64,000 nucleotides of DNA, taken from Struthio camelus (lineage: Eukaryota; Chordata; Aves; Struthioniformes; Struthionidae). Below the pieces are notes generated by a model. That model saw only the letters and a program-made list of their open reading frames with translations. It did no database searches and was not told where the DNA came from. Below, in pieces: positions 23,906-34,632 of this stretch (position 1 is the first letter of the stretch; each line of letters begins with the position of its first letter). The position numbers were made by a program, and so were the translations under genes. The DNA lies in contig NC_090953.1 in assembly GCF_040807025.1 (NCBI RefSeq), positions 26,148,997 through 26,212,996 of the forward strand. Reading direction: 5' to 3'.

Positions 23906-25284
23906 CCATCCGTGAGTGCCCCTATGGGCACAGCGCACCACCCACTGCTGTGGGACCCAGGCGCTGCGGCAGCAGCCACCCCTGCTGGCCAGGGCCGGGT
24001 GCCTCCCGGACCCTCGAGTCTGCCAAAGTCCCTCACCAAAGTGCCATCAGCTCTGCAGCAGGTGGCCTCTGGCTCCCGGATTCCCTTGCAAAGGCTGTAC
24101 CACACGCAGTGCTCCTAACCAGAGGCGTCCCCCCAGCATCATTTGCAGCATAGGAAAGTCCAGTAGCAGCTTTCCACATGGGCTGCAATCTGGGGGAGCC
24201 CAAAGATCAGCTGGGCTGCAACCTGCCTTCATTCACCGGCACACCTTGCTTGTGAGGAAGCAGCCAAAGAGGTCTGCGGGCTCCACACATACTGCTGCCC
24301 CGCCTGTGGAAGCATTTCCTTTCTCCGCTCTGGCGGCGGCAGTGGCAGAATCCCTTCTACTCTCTGCTACCGCAGCCATCCCCTCTACCCCTGCACAGGA
24401 GCATGAGGTCTCTTGAGGTTCTCCTCAAGCCTACACTTCGTCCATAACACAAGCATTCACTTTTGCCCTCTCATTCCTACGATGGAAGGACAGTTGTTCC
24501 AGTCTACCATCACTCCAAGCTAGGCTGCCCAGTCAGTCTGCAAGGCAGCTTACATGCGGCCATGCAACCGTGGGATTCTCGCGTGTGCATTTGACTTCTG
24601 CATGTCCTTCAAAATAGGAGAAAGCTCGATAAGAGTGCAGTTTAACCTTGCACTTTCTTAGGAAAAGAGCAAAAAACAAAAGAGAGAATAACTCTGCATT
24701 GCATTTTGTGTCATTCATGACAACTCCTTGACTTCAATCCCAAAAACAATAGCCATGAGGAAAACTAACTTCGTAACAGCCGTCATTGCAGCTGCTGAAT
24801 GTATCCGTTCAGGGAGCTGCACCCAAACCTGCCCATGACCATGCTTACAGGTAGACTCACTGCAATGGAGAGAGGGGAGGTATTCCCTCCTCAGTTTCTG
24901 GCCCAGGGGGGTAACAGGGTCCCAGTTTCGGGACAGAGGGGAATGCTTTTCTGTGCAGAGCAGGCACCTAACAGAGGTCGGAGGAGAAAGAAGCACACCA
25001 CAAGTCTCCAGCTATGCTGCACCACATCTTTAATGAGAAGGAAGGAAAAAAAGCAGTGAAGCAGTACAGAGACCAAGAAACACATGTGCAGGGTTCAGTG
25101 AGACACAGAGAATTGCCCGTTTCCCCAGGACAAGTGCCATGCAAAGCACTTGCCTTTTCCCACTCCAAATCTACACTGTGGCAATCATTTCCCACCAACA
25201 GCAATTCCTAACCCTGATACTCTCCCCTCGGCATGGAGGCTCTGTAGGGCAGCATTCTGACACTGTCTCGCATAACATCCTCAT
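23906..25284. other. Left arm, no gene seen
   Basis: GC-rich to about 24400, then mixed composition. Open frames overlap on both strands without motifs. The mirror is at 51847-53225. Confidence 0.4.
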
Positions 25285-26071
25285 TGACAAGCTGATGAAG
25301 TGCTAGTAGATTAGCAGACAGCAAGCCGGACTGAAAACTGGCTGAGTTGCCAGTCTCGGATGGTTTTGATCAGTGGCATGAAGTCCAGCTGGAAGCCAGT
25401 CACTAGTAGGGTACCCTGGGGGTGGATACTGGGTCCAGGGGCGTTCAGCCTGCTGACTGCTCTCTTGCCAACGCAAACCAGGCAGGATGCAGCTGGCCTT
25501 CCTCGCAGCAAGAGCACACTGTTGACTCACATTTGGCTTCTTGTTTGCAGATGGTGCGAAACTGGGATTTGGGGTAGCAACGGCATTGCAGTGCTTAAAC
25601 CCTCCCCCCCCCTTTTTTTTTTGCCCTTGCCAAGCCCAGCTTTGTCTCTCCTAACACCACTGCAGCATGCCCTGGCAATGTGGCTCTGTTCCTGCTCTCT
25701 TGCCTATCCCTGTTTTCACCTCCTGCATCCTTCCTGTCTGCTTTGGAGCTCCCTCACGAGTTCCCCTTTTAGGCAAGCCTATCACCTAGAACGCCTGCTC
25801 TTTTCCCTGAGTTTCAGGGTAGAATGTGCTCGTGCTTGGGGGAGGTGGTCCTGAAAGAGCCCGGGTCCCTGGCCTGGCAGAGCTGTTTCCCACGAGGCCC
25901 CAGCCACCCATTCCCTGAATATGCTGTCAGTCAGCGCTCCTGCAGCCCAGGCTCTGTACTCTCTTACTTGCCTTCCTCTCCCCCGCCTCCACAACTGAAC
26001 AATTTCATGGTCACTCCAGCCAAGGCTGCCACTGATTATTTTGTCCCTGGCCAAGTCTTCCCGGTTCATGA
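25285..26071. repeat. Rearranged old CR1 remnant, left arm
   Basis: The minus strand carries an endonuclease-end piece (SDHEIVQLW). The plus strand carries reverse-transcriptase-like pieces (SGMKSSWKPVTSRVPWG, compare [17 protein letters not shown]). Parts lie on both strands, so this is a scrambled, old copy. A C9-T10 homopolymer at 25604-25622 is one base longer than in the other arm. Confidence 0.6.
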
Positions 26072-26140
26072 GTGTTCACTAACTAATCAGTATATACTAA
26101 TTCAGTATATAATAGCAGGACTTGTGTCTTTCGCAATAAC

Positions 26141-26458
26141 TACCACACACAGAGGTATAAGATGATTATAAGCAGCATACATAACAGTGTTGATGCTAGC
26201 AATATCACTACCAGGGGAAGCACAAGGTTAAAAATTCCCATTGCTGATAGTGACCATTCAAAAGAGTTTCTCACTAATGATGTTCTTCATCTTTCTTTTG
26301 TACTGATTTAGTGTATAATTGGACTGGAACTGCTGTTGAGGTGTAACAGGAGCTGAGTAATTAAAGTTGCATCCCAGGATTTCAGTAAAGTTACAGATAC
26401 AAATATTTGAGTGGTTGCTTGCATCTACAGTAATATTATTTACAATTATAAAAATCAC
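26141..26458 (-). other. Sequon-rich, membrane-protein-like fragment, left arm
   Basis: The minus strand encodes a 66-residue frame with five N-glycosylation sequons (NIT, NHS, NFT, NYS, NYT), followed closely by a strongly hydrophobic stretch of about 28 residues with a short tail. This looks like the end of a surface glycoprotein. It may be a fossil viral envelope piece, although the family is not recognised. It is broken. Confidence 0.35.
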
Positions 26459-26931
26459 AAAGGGTTCTCATACAAACACATCAGTGTTTTGCAATCAAGT
26501 TAAATTGCAGATTAATGTTTCAGAAAAAAAAAATGAGAGAAGCAAACATTTTATCATTATGCAACAAATCACAAGTCACTTGAAAAGGCACTAAGTTGTT
26601 CCTGGGTTGTTAAGAAAGCCTTACTACACTTATTTGGTTTTGAGAATCAAGAACTGAGATGCAACTGTGCTTTTGCAGCCAGGCACTAATTAGTTAAGCG
26701 CAAAGTGTAAGAATTACTCTTCCCCCCCCCCGCCCCAATCCCTTACTAATAGTGCATTATGACAAACGAGAAGTTATGTTATCATTTTTAGTTATTCAAG
26801 GCAGAACACTGAATGAGATAAGCCAACCTTAACTAGGATAATCATTCTGTTAAGCAAACATTAAGATGTGCTGCTATTTTTGAAGCTTTTCTGCACCTCT
26901 TGAAAAAGCAGGTATCTCCCTAAGAGACAGC

Positions 26932-26969
26932 ATCTCTAAGATGTACACAAATCTCTAAGATGTACACAA
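26932..26969. repeat. Tandem 19-bp duplication beside CR1 5' end, left arm
   Basis: Two exact copies of ATCTCTAAGATGTACACAA end one base before the truncated CR1 begins. The mirror is at 50163-50200. Confidence 0.8.
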
Positions 26970-26970
26970 A

Positions 26971-28248
26971 AGGACAAGAAGGTGATCAGGAGGAGTCAGC
27001 ATGGATTCACCAAAGGGAAATCATGCTTGACCAATCTGATAGCCTTCTATGACGGAATGACTGGCTGGGTAGATGAGGGGAGAGCAGTGGATGTTGTCTA
27101 CCTGGACTTGAGCAAGGCTTTTGACACTGTCTCCCATCGCAGCCTCACAGGGAAGCTCAGCAAGTGTGGGTTGGATGAGTGGACAGTGAGGTGGCTTGAG
27201 AACTGGCTGGATGGCAGAGCTCAGAGGGTTGTGGTCAGTGGCGCAGAGTCTAGTTGGAGGCCTGTGGCTAGTGGTGTCCCCCAGGGGTCAGTCCTGGGTC
27301 CAGTCTTGTTCAATATATTCATCGATGACCTGGAGGAAGGGACAGAGTGCACCCTCAGCAAGTTTGCTGATGATCCAAAACTGGGAGGAGTGGCAGACAC
27401 ACCAGAAGGCTGTGCTGCCATTCCGAGGGACCTGGGCAGGCTGGAGAGGTGGGCGGAGCGGAACCTCCTGAAGTTCAGCAAAGGCAAGTGGAGGGTCCTG
27501 CACCTGGGGAGGAATAACCCCATGCAGCAGTACAGGCTGGGGGTTGACCTGCTGGAAAGTAGCTCTGCCGAGAAGGACCTGGGTGTCGTGGTGGACAACA
27601 AGTTAAACATGAGGCAGCAGTGTGCCCTTGTGGCCAAGAAGGCCAATGGGATCCTGGGCTGCATGAGGCAGAGTGTTGCCAGCAGGTGGAGGGAGGTGAT
27701 CCTGCCCCTCTCCTCAGCCCTGGGGAGGCCTCACCTGGAGCACTGTGTCCAGTTCTGGGCTCCCCAGTACAAGAGAGACATGGCCCTACTGGAGAGAGTC
27801 CAGCGGGGGGCTACCAAGATGATTAGAGGGCTGGAGCACCTCTCCTCTGAAGAAAGACTGCGAGAGCTGGGCCTGTTCAGCCTGGAGAAGAGAAGATTGA
27901 GAGGGGATCTCATCAACGTGTACAAGTATCTGCAGGGGGAGTGTCAAGAGGATGAGGCCAGCCTCTTCTCCGTGGTGCCCAGCAACAGGACAAGAGGCAA
28001 CGGGCAGAAACTGAACCACAGGAAGTTCCATCTGAACCTGAGAAAAAACTTCTTCGCTGTGAGGGTGACAGAGCATTGGCACAGGTTGCCCAGAGAGGTA
28101 GTGGAGTCTCCTTCGCTGGAGATATTCAAAAGCCGGCTGGATGTGATCCTGGGCAATCTGCTCTAGAGGACCCTGCTTGAGCAGGGAGGTTGGACTAGAT
28201 GATCTCCAGAGGTCCCTTCCAACCTAAACGATTCTGTGTGATTCTGTA
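26971..28248 (+). mobile_element. 5'-truncated young CR1 LINE, left arm
   Basis: Starts inside the reverse-transcriptase domain and ends at the octamer repeats. The open frame at 26982-28166 (394 codons) has motif [10 protein letters not shown], motif [12 protein letters not shown] and motif C FADD, and ends LDVILGNLL without interruption. It is nearly the same as the reverse-transcriptase end of 5140-8460, including the Pro after FADD. It faces the minus-strand CR1 at 28966-29764, so their 3' ends point at each other. Confidence 0.93.
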
Positions 28249-28965
28249 TTCATCTATGACAGAAGAGAGGAGAAACAAAGTGAAGCAAGCAAAGGAGTGG
28301 GGAAAAAGGAAAAACAATAAGAGGCTAATCTCTTAGCAGCAGGTTTAGCACGGAACTTGCAAATCAGAGGAAGGGGTAGAGGAAGAGGCAGAGGAAGGAT
28401 AGGACAATGCCAAAGGCAAGGACAAGAAGGAGACATGAGAAGATGGGGAGAACGTGAGGGACCGGAATGTTATTACTGTGGACGTATGCAGAGAAAACGT
28501 CCCCTTCAGCCAAGAAGGTCCCCAGGAGTAAGGAACCCCCAGGGGACCGGATCAGCTTGGGAGGGTTGGACAATATTCACAATGACTAGAGATGGGGGAA
28601 TCTAAAAACTCTGAGGAGACAGAAATTTTTAGAATGTGGGGTGTGCAGTTAAATGGACAGGGTCGCTTGTTGGGTAAAGTGGAAGGACAGGAGATCAAAT
28701 TTATCTCAAAGGGAGTCATTTTTTCAATTTTAGAGCATTAATAATGTCAACTCTTAATTGTTTGCAGTTTGAAATGTAGAGGCCTACAGTTTAAGTTGGT
28801 AGAAATTTATGATCCTTTTAATTTAAGAAAAATTGGAGTGGTGGATATTTATGATCGTCTATGTACTTTTAGTTTTGTGTTACATTTATCCTGTATCTTC
28901 TCGTAATTCTCTTTTGTTGTTGTAATTCTATGACTGAATTATCCTTGTCAACTTACTTTTAGATT
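28249..28965 (+). mobile_element. Retroviral fossil piece, gag nucleocapsid region, left arm
   Basis: Fossil fragment of a gamma-like endogenous retrovirus. It has an Arg/Gly-rich stretch and a nucleocapsid-like zinc-knuckle start (CYYCG), probably followed by the beginning of protease. It is broken and partial. It lies on the strand opposite to the gag piece at 29765-31287 and sits between two CR1 LINEs whose 3' ends point inward. Confidence 0.55.
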
Positions 28966-29764
28966 TCACAGAATCACAGAATCGTTTAGGTTGGAAGGGA
29001 CCTCTGGAGATCATCTAGTCCAACCTCCCTGCTCAAGCAGGGTCCTCTAGAGCAGATTGCCCAGGATCACATCCAGCCGGCTTTTGAATATCTCCAGCGA
29101 AGGAGACTCCACCACCTCTCTGGGCAACCTGTGCCAATGCTCTGTCACCCTCACAGTGAAGAAGTTTTTTCTCAGGTTCAGATGGAACTTCCTGTGGTTC
29201 AGTTTCTGCCCGTTGCCTCTTGTCCTGTTGCTGGGCACCACGGAGAAGAGGCTGGCCTCATCCTCTTGACACTCCCCCTGCAGATACTTGTACACGTTGA
29301 TGAGATCCCCTCTCAATCTTCTCTTCTCCAGGCTGAACAGGCCCAGCTCTCGCAGTCTTTCTTCAGAGGAGAGGTGCTCCAGCCCTCTAATCATCTTGGT
29401 AGCCCCCCGCTGGACTCTCTCCAGTAGGGCCATGTCTCTCTTGTACTGGGGAGCCCAGAACTGGACACAGTGCTCCAGGTGAGGCCTCCCCAGGGCTGAG
29501 GAGAGGGGCAGGATCACCTCCCTCCACCTGCTGGCAACACTCTGCCTCATGCAGCCCAGGATCCCATTGGCCTTCTTGGCCACAAGGGCACACTGCTGCC
29601 TCATGCTTAACTTGTTGTCCACCACGACACCCAGGTCCTTCTCGGCAGAGCTACTTTCCAGCAGGTCAGCCCGCAGCCTGTACTGGTGCATGGGATTATT
29701 CCTGCCTAGGTGCAGGACCTTGCACTTGCCTTTGTTGAATTTCATGAGGTTCCTCTCCGCCCAT
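28966..29764 (-). mobile_element. 5'-truncated CR1 LINE, minus strand, left arm
   Basis: Reverse complement of a CR1 3' end, starting at the octamers and reaching back into the C-terminal part of ORF2 ([17 protein letters not shown]). It is inserted in the retroviral fossil in the same orientation as that fossil's gag. It is slightly different from the plus-strand CR1 at 26971-28248, so they are two separate insertions. Confidence 0.92.
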
Positions 29765-31287
29765 ACTGCCACACTTAAAATCCTTTGTAAAGTTTCTCCT
29801 TGCCACCCTGGCATGTGTTCCTTAAAATATTTCTGGATATCCAGAGCTGCCTGATTGACAGTTACACTAATCACTAGTGAATCATTAAAATTCTGTAAAG
29901 TCATTCTCCCATATTTCAACAAGGCTTGCTGTAGTCATCCCCAGAAATCACTGGGGCGTTCGTCCAATCTCTGTCTACATTCCCGCACTTTAGTCCAATT
30001 CACTCCTAATTTGCTACACGCTCTAATAGCTTCTACCAAGCTCCAGAGTCCTGTCTGGCAAGCAGCTCTCTGTCCCCTGCATTATTGTAATCCCAATTTG
30101 GATCATTCGCTGGCTAACGATTTCTATTTCCCCCAGCCTGTTGTGCTAATTTTGCATCTTTATTAGTTATTTTATCTCACTCGTTTGGTCAGAACAACTC
30201 TCTCAAGAACATTTGGGTATCCCCCCCAGTTTGGATTATACTCAGTGCTTATATATTAGCAAACAGCTGAGCGCACCTTTCCACATCCTCCCTCAACCTG
30301 GGCATTTTGCTTCCCCACAATGCTAAATCACTCGGACTCCAGGGTTGGTTAGTAAATACACGCAGCAGTACCGCGGGAGGGGGGTTAGCTCCCCCTGCTG
30401 CACTTGGTTGTAACGCTGCCAGATTAGGTAAAACGTTACAAACCACAGGATAGAGTCCTGCCGCGGGAGGAGGGGAAGCTGGAGAAAGAGAAGGAGAGAG
30501 ACAGACAGACAGATTTTCAGGAGGCGACACCAGAGGAGTGTCAAGTGGAGCAGTAGCTCCTGGGGTGTTATTTGGGACACCTATATCTGCTGCAGCAACA
30601 ATAGTCTTACACAGGGTGCCCTTTTTCCTCTTTGGATGTCACCGGTCCCACACCCAGTTATCCCACACATACCAATAATCCATTTGGTGAGGCTTTTTAT
30701 CTTCCAATATAAGTAATTTCTTAAAGTCAAAGGATCCTTCTTTTGGTTATTAGTTTTAAGATGGCCAATAATTCTGACACAAAGTGATAGCTAGCTTTTT
30801 TGATAATTTTACTGTACCATCTTTTTTCTTTTCCTCTCCCCTTTCTTTTTTTTTTTTTTCCCCCTTTTCCTTTTCCAATTTTCTAAAACCTCAGTCAAGG
30901 ACATCCCCTTTTTTATGCCAGGTACATTTCCCATAATCCATCAGTTATGTGTGCCTTACACTGATCAGGCTGCACACCCTTAAACCTTGCATGCGCCCAA
31001 TGCTGATCAGGCTGCGCACCCTTAAAACTGCCGCGCGGCTGCAACAAGGGAGGGACTTGAATCACCTTGACATCCTGGGGGGGCGGGAGGGGGGGAGGCT
31101 CAAACCCACCCTAACATCGGGACTCAAACCTGTCCTACTGAGTCTGCTCAAGGAAATTTGACACTCACCTTTCGGCGCCTCCCGCTCTAAAGGTTCCCAG
31201 GTGAACTCACCCACTGCCGGCAGTTGGACATTTGGAGATGGGAGGGTCCAACAGTGGTTGCCTAGGGTCCTATCTGAGGTGTCAAAC
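29765..31287 (-). mobile_element. Retroviral fossil: leader and gag (gamma-like), left arm
   Basis: Fossil of a class I (gamma-like) endogenous retrovirus. Capsid-like blocks are visible on the minus strand (PWSPSDLALW, ERCAQLF, and [13 protein letters not shown]). Pol and env are not seen in order and only one LTR is found. The copy is broken and incomplete, with several interruptions. It is older than the CR1 inserted in it. Confidence 0.75.
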
Positions 31288-31942
31288 TGTTGTGGAAACA
31301 GTTCAACCCTAGGTTTCCGAGGAGCAGAGTCTCATGCGCATATAACAGCAAAATTAATTATTTATTTAAATGACAGTACAGCATAGTAACAGCTCAAGCT
31401 GGCTGCCTCCATAAAGGGACCCCAAACAAAGAAATTCTGGGGTAATTATGCCCTTTACAGTTTTATTTTCCCACCTGCCAGTGAAGGTCTCCTCCAATCT
31501 TTCTTACTGAGTCAGTGGTCTCTCGCCTTGACTGGTGTCTCTCGCCTTGACTGGTGTCTCTCGCCTTCTGACTGGTCCTGGCCTACATCCCAGGCTGATT
31601 ACCACATCCTTGTTTCTCACAGTCCCTTATCTTCTCGTCAACCACAACCCAGGTGTATCCCATCTTGTCTCCTGCATTCTACTTTGTATCCTCATTAGCT
31701 AGTTCTGTATCTTTGTTAACTAGTTTTAATTGGTTTTGCAGTTACATCATTGGCAATGTCACATTGTTAGCAATGTTTCTGGAGTTCATTGACAGTTCAG
31801 CCTTGAGGCCTGCAGGCTTCATCTACTTTAGGCACTTATGCTAAGCAAGAGTCAGACTTATGCTAAGCTGAAGCTAAATCATCTATAATTTCCTTCTCCA
31901 ACAGTCCTGAAGCTCAACCAGTTGCTATTTCCCTCTCTAACA
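31288..31942 (-). mobile_element. LTR of the gamma-like retroviral fossil, left arm
   Basis: A 655-bp terminal repeat on the minus strand, running TGTTAGAGAGGG to TTTCCACAACA, with TG and CA ends. It contains a 19-bp minisatellite and an AATAAA-like signal. It is inserted in an old CR1 remnant whose sequence ends at the LTR edge. Only one LTR is seen, so it cannot be dated from LTR divergence. Confidence 0.7.
31526..31563. repeat. 19-bp minisatellite in the LTR, 2 copies
   Basis: Unit CCTTGACTGGTGTCTCTCG. There are two units here against four in the right arm at 45531-45606. The difference (38 bp) accounts exactly for the change in paired-coordinate sum from 77132 to 77094. Confidence 0.9.
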
Positions 31943-32434
31943 GCTACAAATGTGCTGAAAGTACCCTCTGTCCCACTGTCCAGGTCACCCATTAAGACGT
32001 TAAAGCCCACTGGCACTCAGAGTCATCCCTCAGGGATGCCGCTGGTAAGCAGACACCAGTTGGCCTTTGTACTGCTGAGCACAAGCCTTTGAGCCCAACA
32101 GTCCAGCCCGTTTTCCACCTATGTTAGTGCCCAGGTCTCCTCTCCATTACTCACCAAACTTTCTTTAAGGATGCTATGAGAGACCATGCCAAAGGCCTTG
32201 CTGCAGTCAAGGTAAGCAAGGGTAGCAATAGCCTTCCAGTGCTTAAAAGCTCTTCCTCTTGCCCCTGAGGTCCTTTGCCAGTCCCCACACAAGCCAAGCT
32301 TTGTCTTTCCTAAGACCATTGTGACACGCCCAAGCAACGTGGCTTTACTCCTGCCGCTGATTAGTAAGTCTCCGGCCAAGTCTTCCTTGTTCGTGAGGAG
32401 CAGGTCCAGCCTCAACCTTCTTTGGCACATCAGG
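31943..32434 (-). repeat. Old CR1 LINE remnant, left arm
   Basis: The minus strand reads like CR1 ORF2 with large gaps (RLDLLLTNKEDLAGD, then LDCSKAFGMVSHSIL). It matches the remnant at 1-632 and was the insertion site of the LTR. Confidence 0.7.
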
Positions 32435-32769
32435 GGGATGTGATAATACCCCTGGCTTCCTCAGCTGGTCAGAGCAAGAAACTGGATAAACAGGGTCCAC
32501 GCCCCAGGCGGGGACTCTGGTTGGACATATGGTCTGGGCTGCGAATTGAGAGTCCTGTGGGTGTGCGTGTGTATGTGGATCAAGAGAGGAGAGGGTGTCT
32601 CTGTGTCCGTGGTGGAACTCCAGTCCTGACCAGCTCGAGAGGAAGAAAAGGATTGAGCCATTTGTGGTGGTGACGCCAGTGTGAGTGCCATTGCTGTTTC
32701 TACGGGTGCTTGTAAAAGCACTGCTCTCTGTCTGCATTCATACATGTGGCCAGGTCATGTGTGCGTATT

Positions 32770-32800
<31 letters not shown>

Positions 32801-33320
32801 CACGCATGTACATTGTGCCCATTGTGAAACTGTGCTCAGCCTTGCCCCTGGCTGGACCTACAGATGGGAGTGGCAGCCAAGAGATTGGGGAGGAGAGGAG
32901 AAATCGCCCGGGTCTTGCAGTCCACCGGATTTGTCTTTCCTGAACAAGCACCAGCCTTCACCTCCTCCCCACCTGCAGAGCGGTGAAGGGCCCCACTCGC
33001 CATCAGGAAGCTGTGGATGTAGCTCCCTGAAGGGAAGGGAGAAACAGCTTTGTGCCCAGGACACCCACACTCTTGTGGGGGGACCTCTCTGTGGTCCACT
33101 GCCTTGGTGATCCACAGCAGTCTCTGCCCCTCGGGGGCACTTTTGGAGGCCTGGATGCTAAGAAAGCAAAGGAGAAGGTGGGAGAAGATGCTGAGAAAGC
33201 AAAGGAGAACGCAGGAGGAGCGGCACAGCCACCAACCAGCCCTGGAGCGCAGCACTGCGGGGAGTGCTGGTGCACGTGCCCAAAGTGAGAGGCCCCACCT
33301 CTCAGGGAGCGGGGTTGGGC
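32435..33320. other. Left arm, no gene seen
   Basis: GC-rich DNA. A 33-bp near-repeat at about 33157-33213 gives a lysine-rich frame (AKKAKEKVGEDAEKAKEN) that is not supported as a gene. Confidence 0.4.
32773..32800. repeat. (TG)14 microsatellite, left arm
   Basis: Uninterrupted TG dinucleotide run. The mirror run is at 44294-44321 with the same length. Confidence 0.9.
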
Positions 33321-33324
33321 AAAA
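33321..33324 (-). terminator. Pol III terminator of left tRNA-iMet
   Basis: TTTT on the minus strand, six bases after the tRNA 3' end. Confidence 0.75.
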
Positions 33325-33330
33325 GGACTG

Positions 33331-33402
33331 TAGCAGAGGATGGTTTCGATCCATCGACCTCTGGGTTATGGGCCCAGCACGCTTCCGCTGCGCCGCTCTG
33401 CT
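33331..33402 (-). tRNA. Initiator tRNA-Met (CAU), left arm, with C at position 8
   Basis: 72-nt initiator tRNA without CCA. Acceptor AGCAGAG pairs with CTCTGCT (A1-U72), the anticodon stem ends in three G-C pairs (CTGGG/CCCAG) around CAU, and the T-loop begins with A (ATCGAAA). All three are hallmarks of eukaryotic initiator tRNA. It equals the standard vertebrate sequence except at base 8 (plus-strand position 33395), where U is replaced by C. U8 is nearly invariant and pairs with A14, and it is also the first base of the internal A box. The right-arm copy keeps U8. This copy may therefore be weakened. Confidence is high for identity, lower for function. Confidence 0.95.
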
Positions 33403-34242
33403 CCCCCCCAGCAGCTTTGTGGGGAGATGGCAGGGCCCTCCCTGCCACTCCCAGGCACTGACCGTGCCAGCTCTTGGGCTCGGGGGGTTGCCATTCCTCC
33501 TGCCTGGGCCTGGTCCCACAGAGGAAAAAAGTCTCCCCCGGGAAGCCCCAAGGCCGTGGGCCCGGGCTGAAGCCACCTTGGTTTGCCCTTATGACACCAT
33601 CTCCTGCCTGGCACAGACCCAGGGGAAAGCGGGGAGTTTGTGTTTGCCCAACTGAGCTGCCTCTGCAGGGGAGGACAGAAACTCCAGAGCCGGGGGCAGC
33701 CTGCCTGCCTGCATTGTGCTGGGAGCGCTTGCTTCCCAACGAGTGGATGAGTGTCTGATGCTCTCCTAGCCAGGAAAAGGCTCCCCTCCACCTGGAGTCA
33801 CGTGCCTCTCCTGCACACAGTGCTTTCCTTGTGCAGGCTTGGTGAGCCCTGGGAGCCCCCGGTGGCTTTCTGCCCTGGAGAGGCAGGTTCCACCTCTGCT
33901 GGTGACCTGCTGCTGACACACTTCCTCAGAGCCACTGCCCAGGCCAAGCTTGAAGAGCTGCGCTAGAGTGACCCCTGAGCCCAATGGATGCTCTCTTGCT
34001 GCCATCCCATGGACATTTTTAGGCACCTCCATTTCTGTCTGCGGCAGAGGAAGGAGGAAGCCCCAAACCAAGTCAACCCTGTTGGCCCTTTGCTGCCCTA
34101 CATGACTGTGTTGTGGCAGGGCACCCTGCCAAGGGGGAATGCCCCATCACCTGGAAGGACTCAGGGACTGGCTCTGTCTCTTGCAAACTGCCCTGTGCTC
34201 ACCAAACACAGGAGCTGCGGTGCTTTATTGCAAACCAGTGCT

Positions 34243-34303
34243 GGAGGAAGGGAAGGGGAAGGGAGGGGAGGTGAGGGGAGGCGAGGCGAGGGGAGGCGAG
34301 GAA
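34243..34303. repeat. Polypurine GGGA/GGCGA tract, left arm
   Basis: About 60 bases of almost pure purine on the plus strand with many GGG and GGGG runs (GAAGGGAGGGGAGG). Such a tract can form G-quadruplex or triplex structures. It lies about 840 bp from the initiator tRNA gene. Confidence 0.7.
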
Positions 34304-34513
34304 TTAAGTGATGTTAGGAACTGGTGCAGGCTAGAGCAACGATTCCCAGGCACTTTCCTGGCAGTGCCCTCTTTCCCAGGGTCCTGGACTTTTCTGCCTT
34401 GACAAAGCTCTGCCTCAGATGTGCCTTCCAGGCCCGCCAGCCTTGGAGGAGTGTCAGGGCTCCTTGGCCTTGCTGGTGAGCTGACTGGCAGCTGTATTCA
34501 GTGCGGTGTCTCC

Positions 34514-34632
34514 GCAGCTGTGTTCAACATGGTGTCCAGGCACTCTGGCCTGGGGCCCAGAGGTGCACCCCCTCCCCTCGGAGCCCCTGGTCTTCCTGGG
34601 TGGGAAGGAAACCCAGGCCTCCTGCATGTGAT
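34514..34632 (+). repeat. 120-bp direct repeat, copy 1, left arm
   Basis: GCAGCTGTGTTCAACA to the ACCCAGGCCTCC region, repeated 1,010 bp further on with a handful of changes. Confidence 0.85.

Noticed and set aside
23627-24118. Cys/His/Val-rich open frames over the GT array
   Set aside because: Low-complexity translation of alternating purine-pyrimidine DNA. All frames are open because TG/CA repeats lack stops.
33052-33288. Lysine-rich AKKAKEKVGEDAEKAKEN frame
   Set aside because: It arises from a short 33-bp DNA repeat, has no homologous context and is overlapped by several equally long frames.
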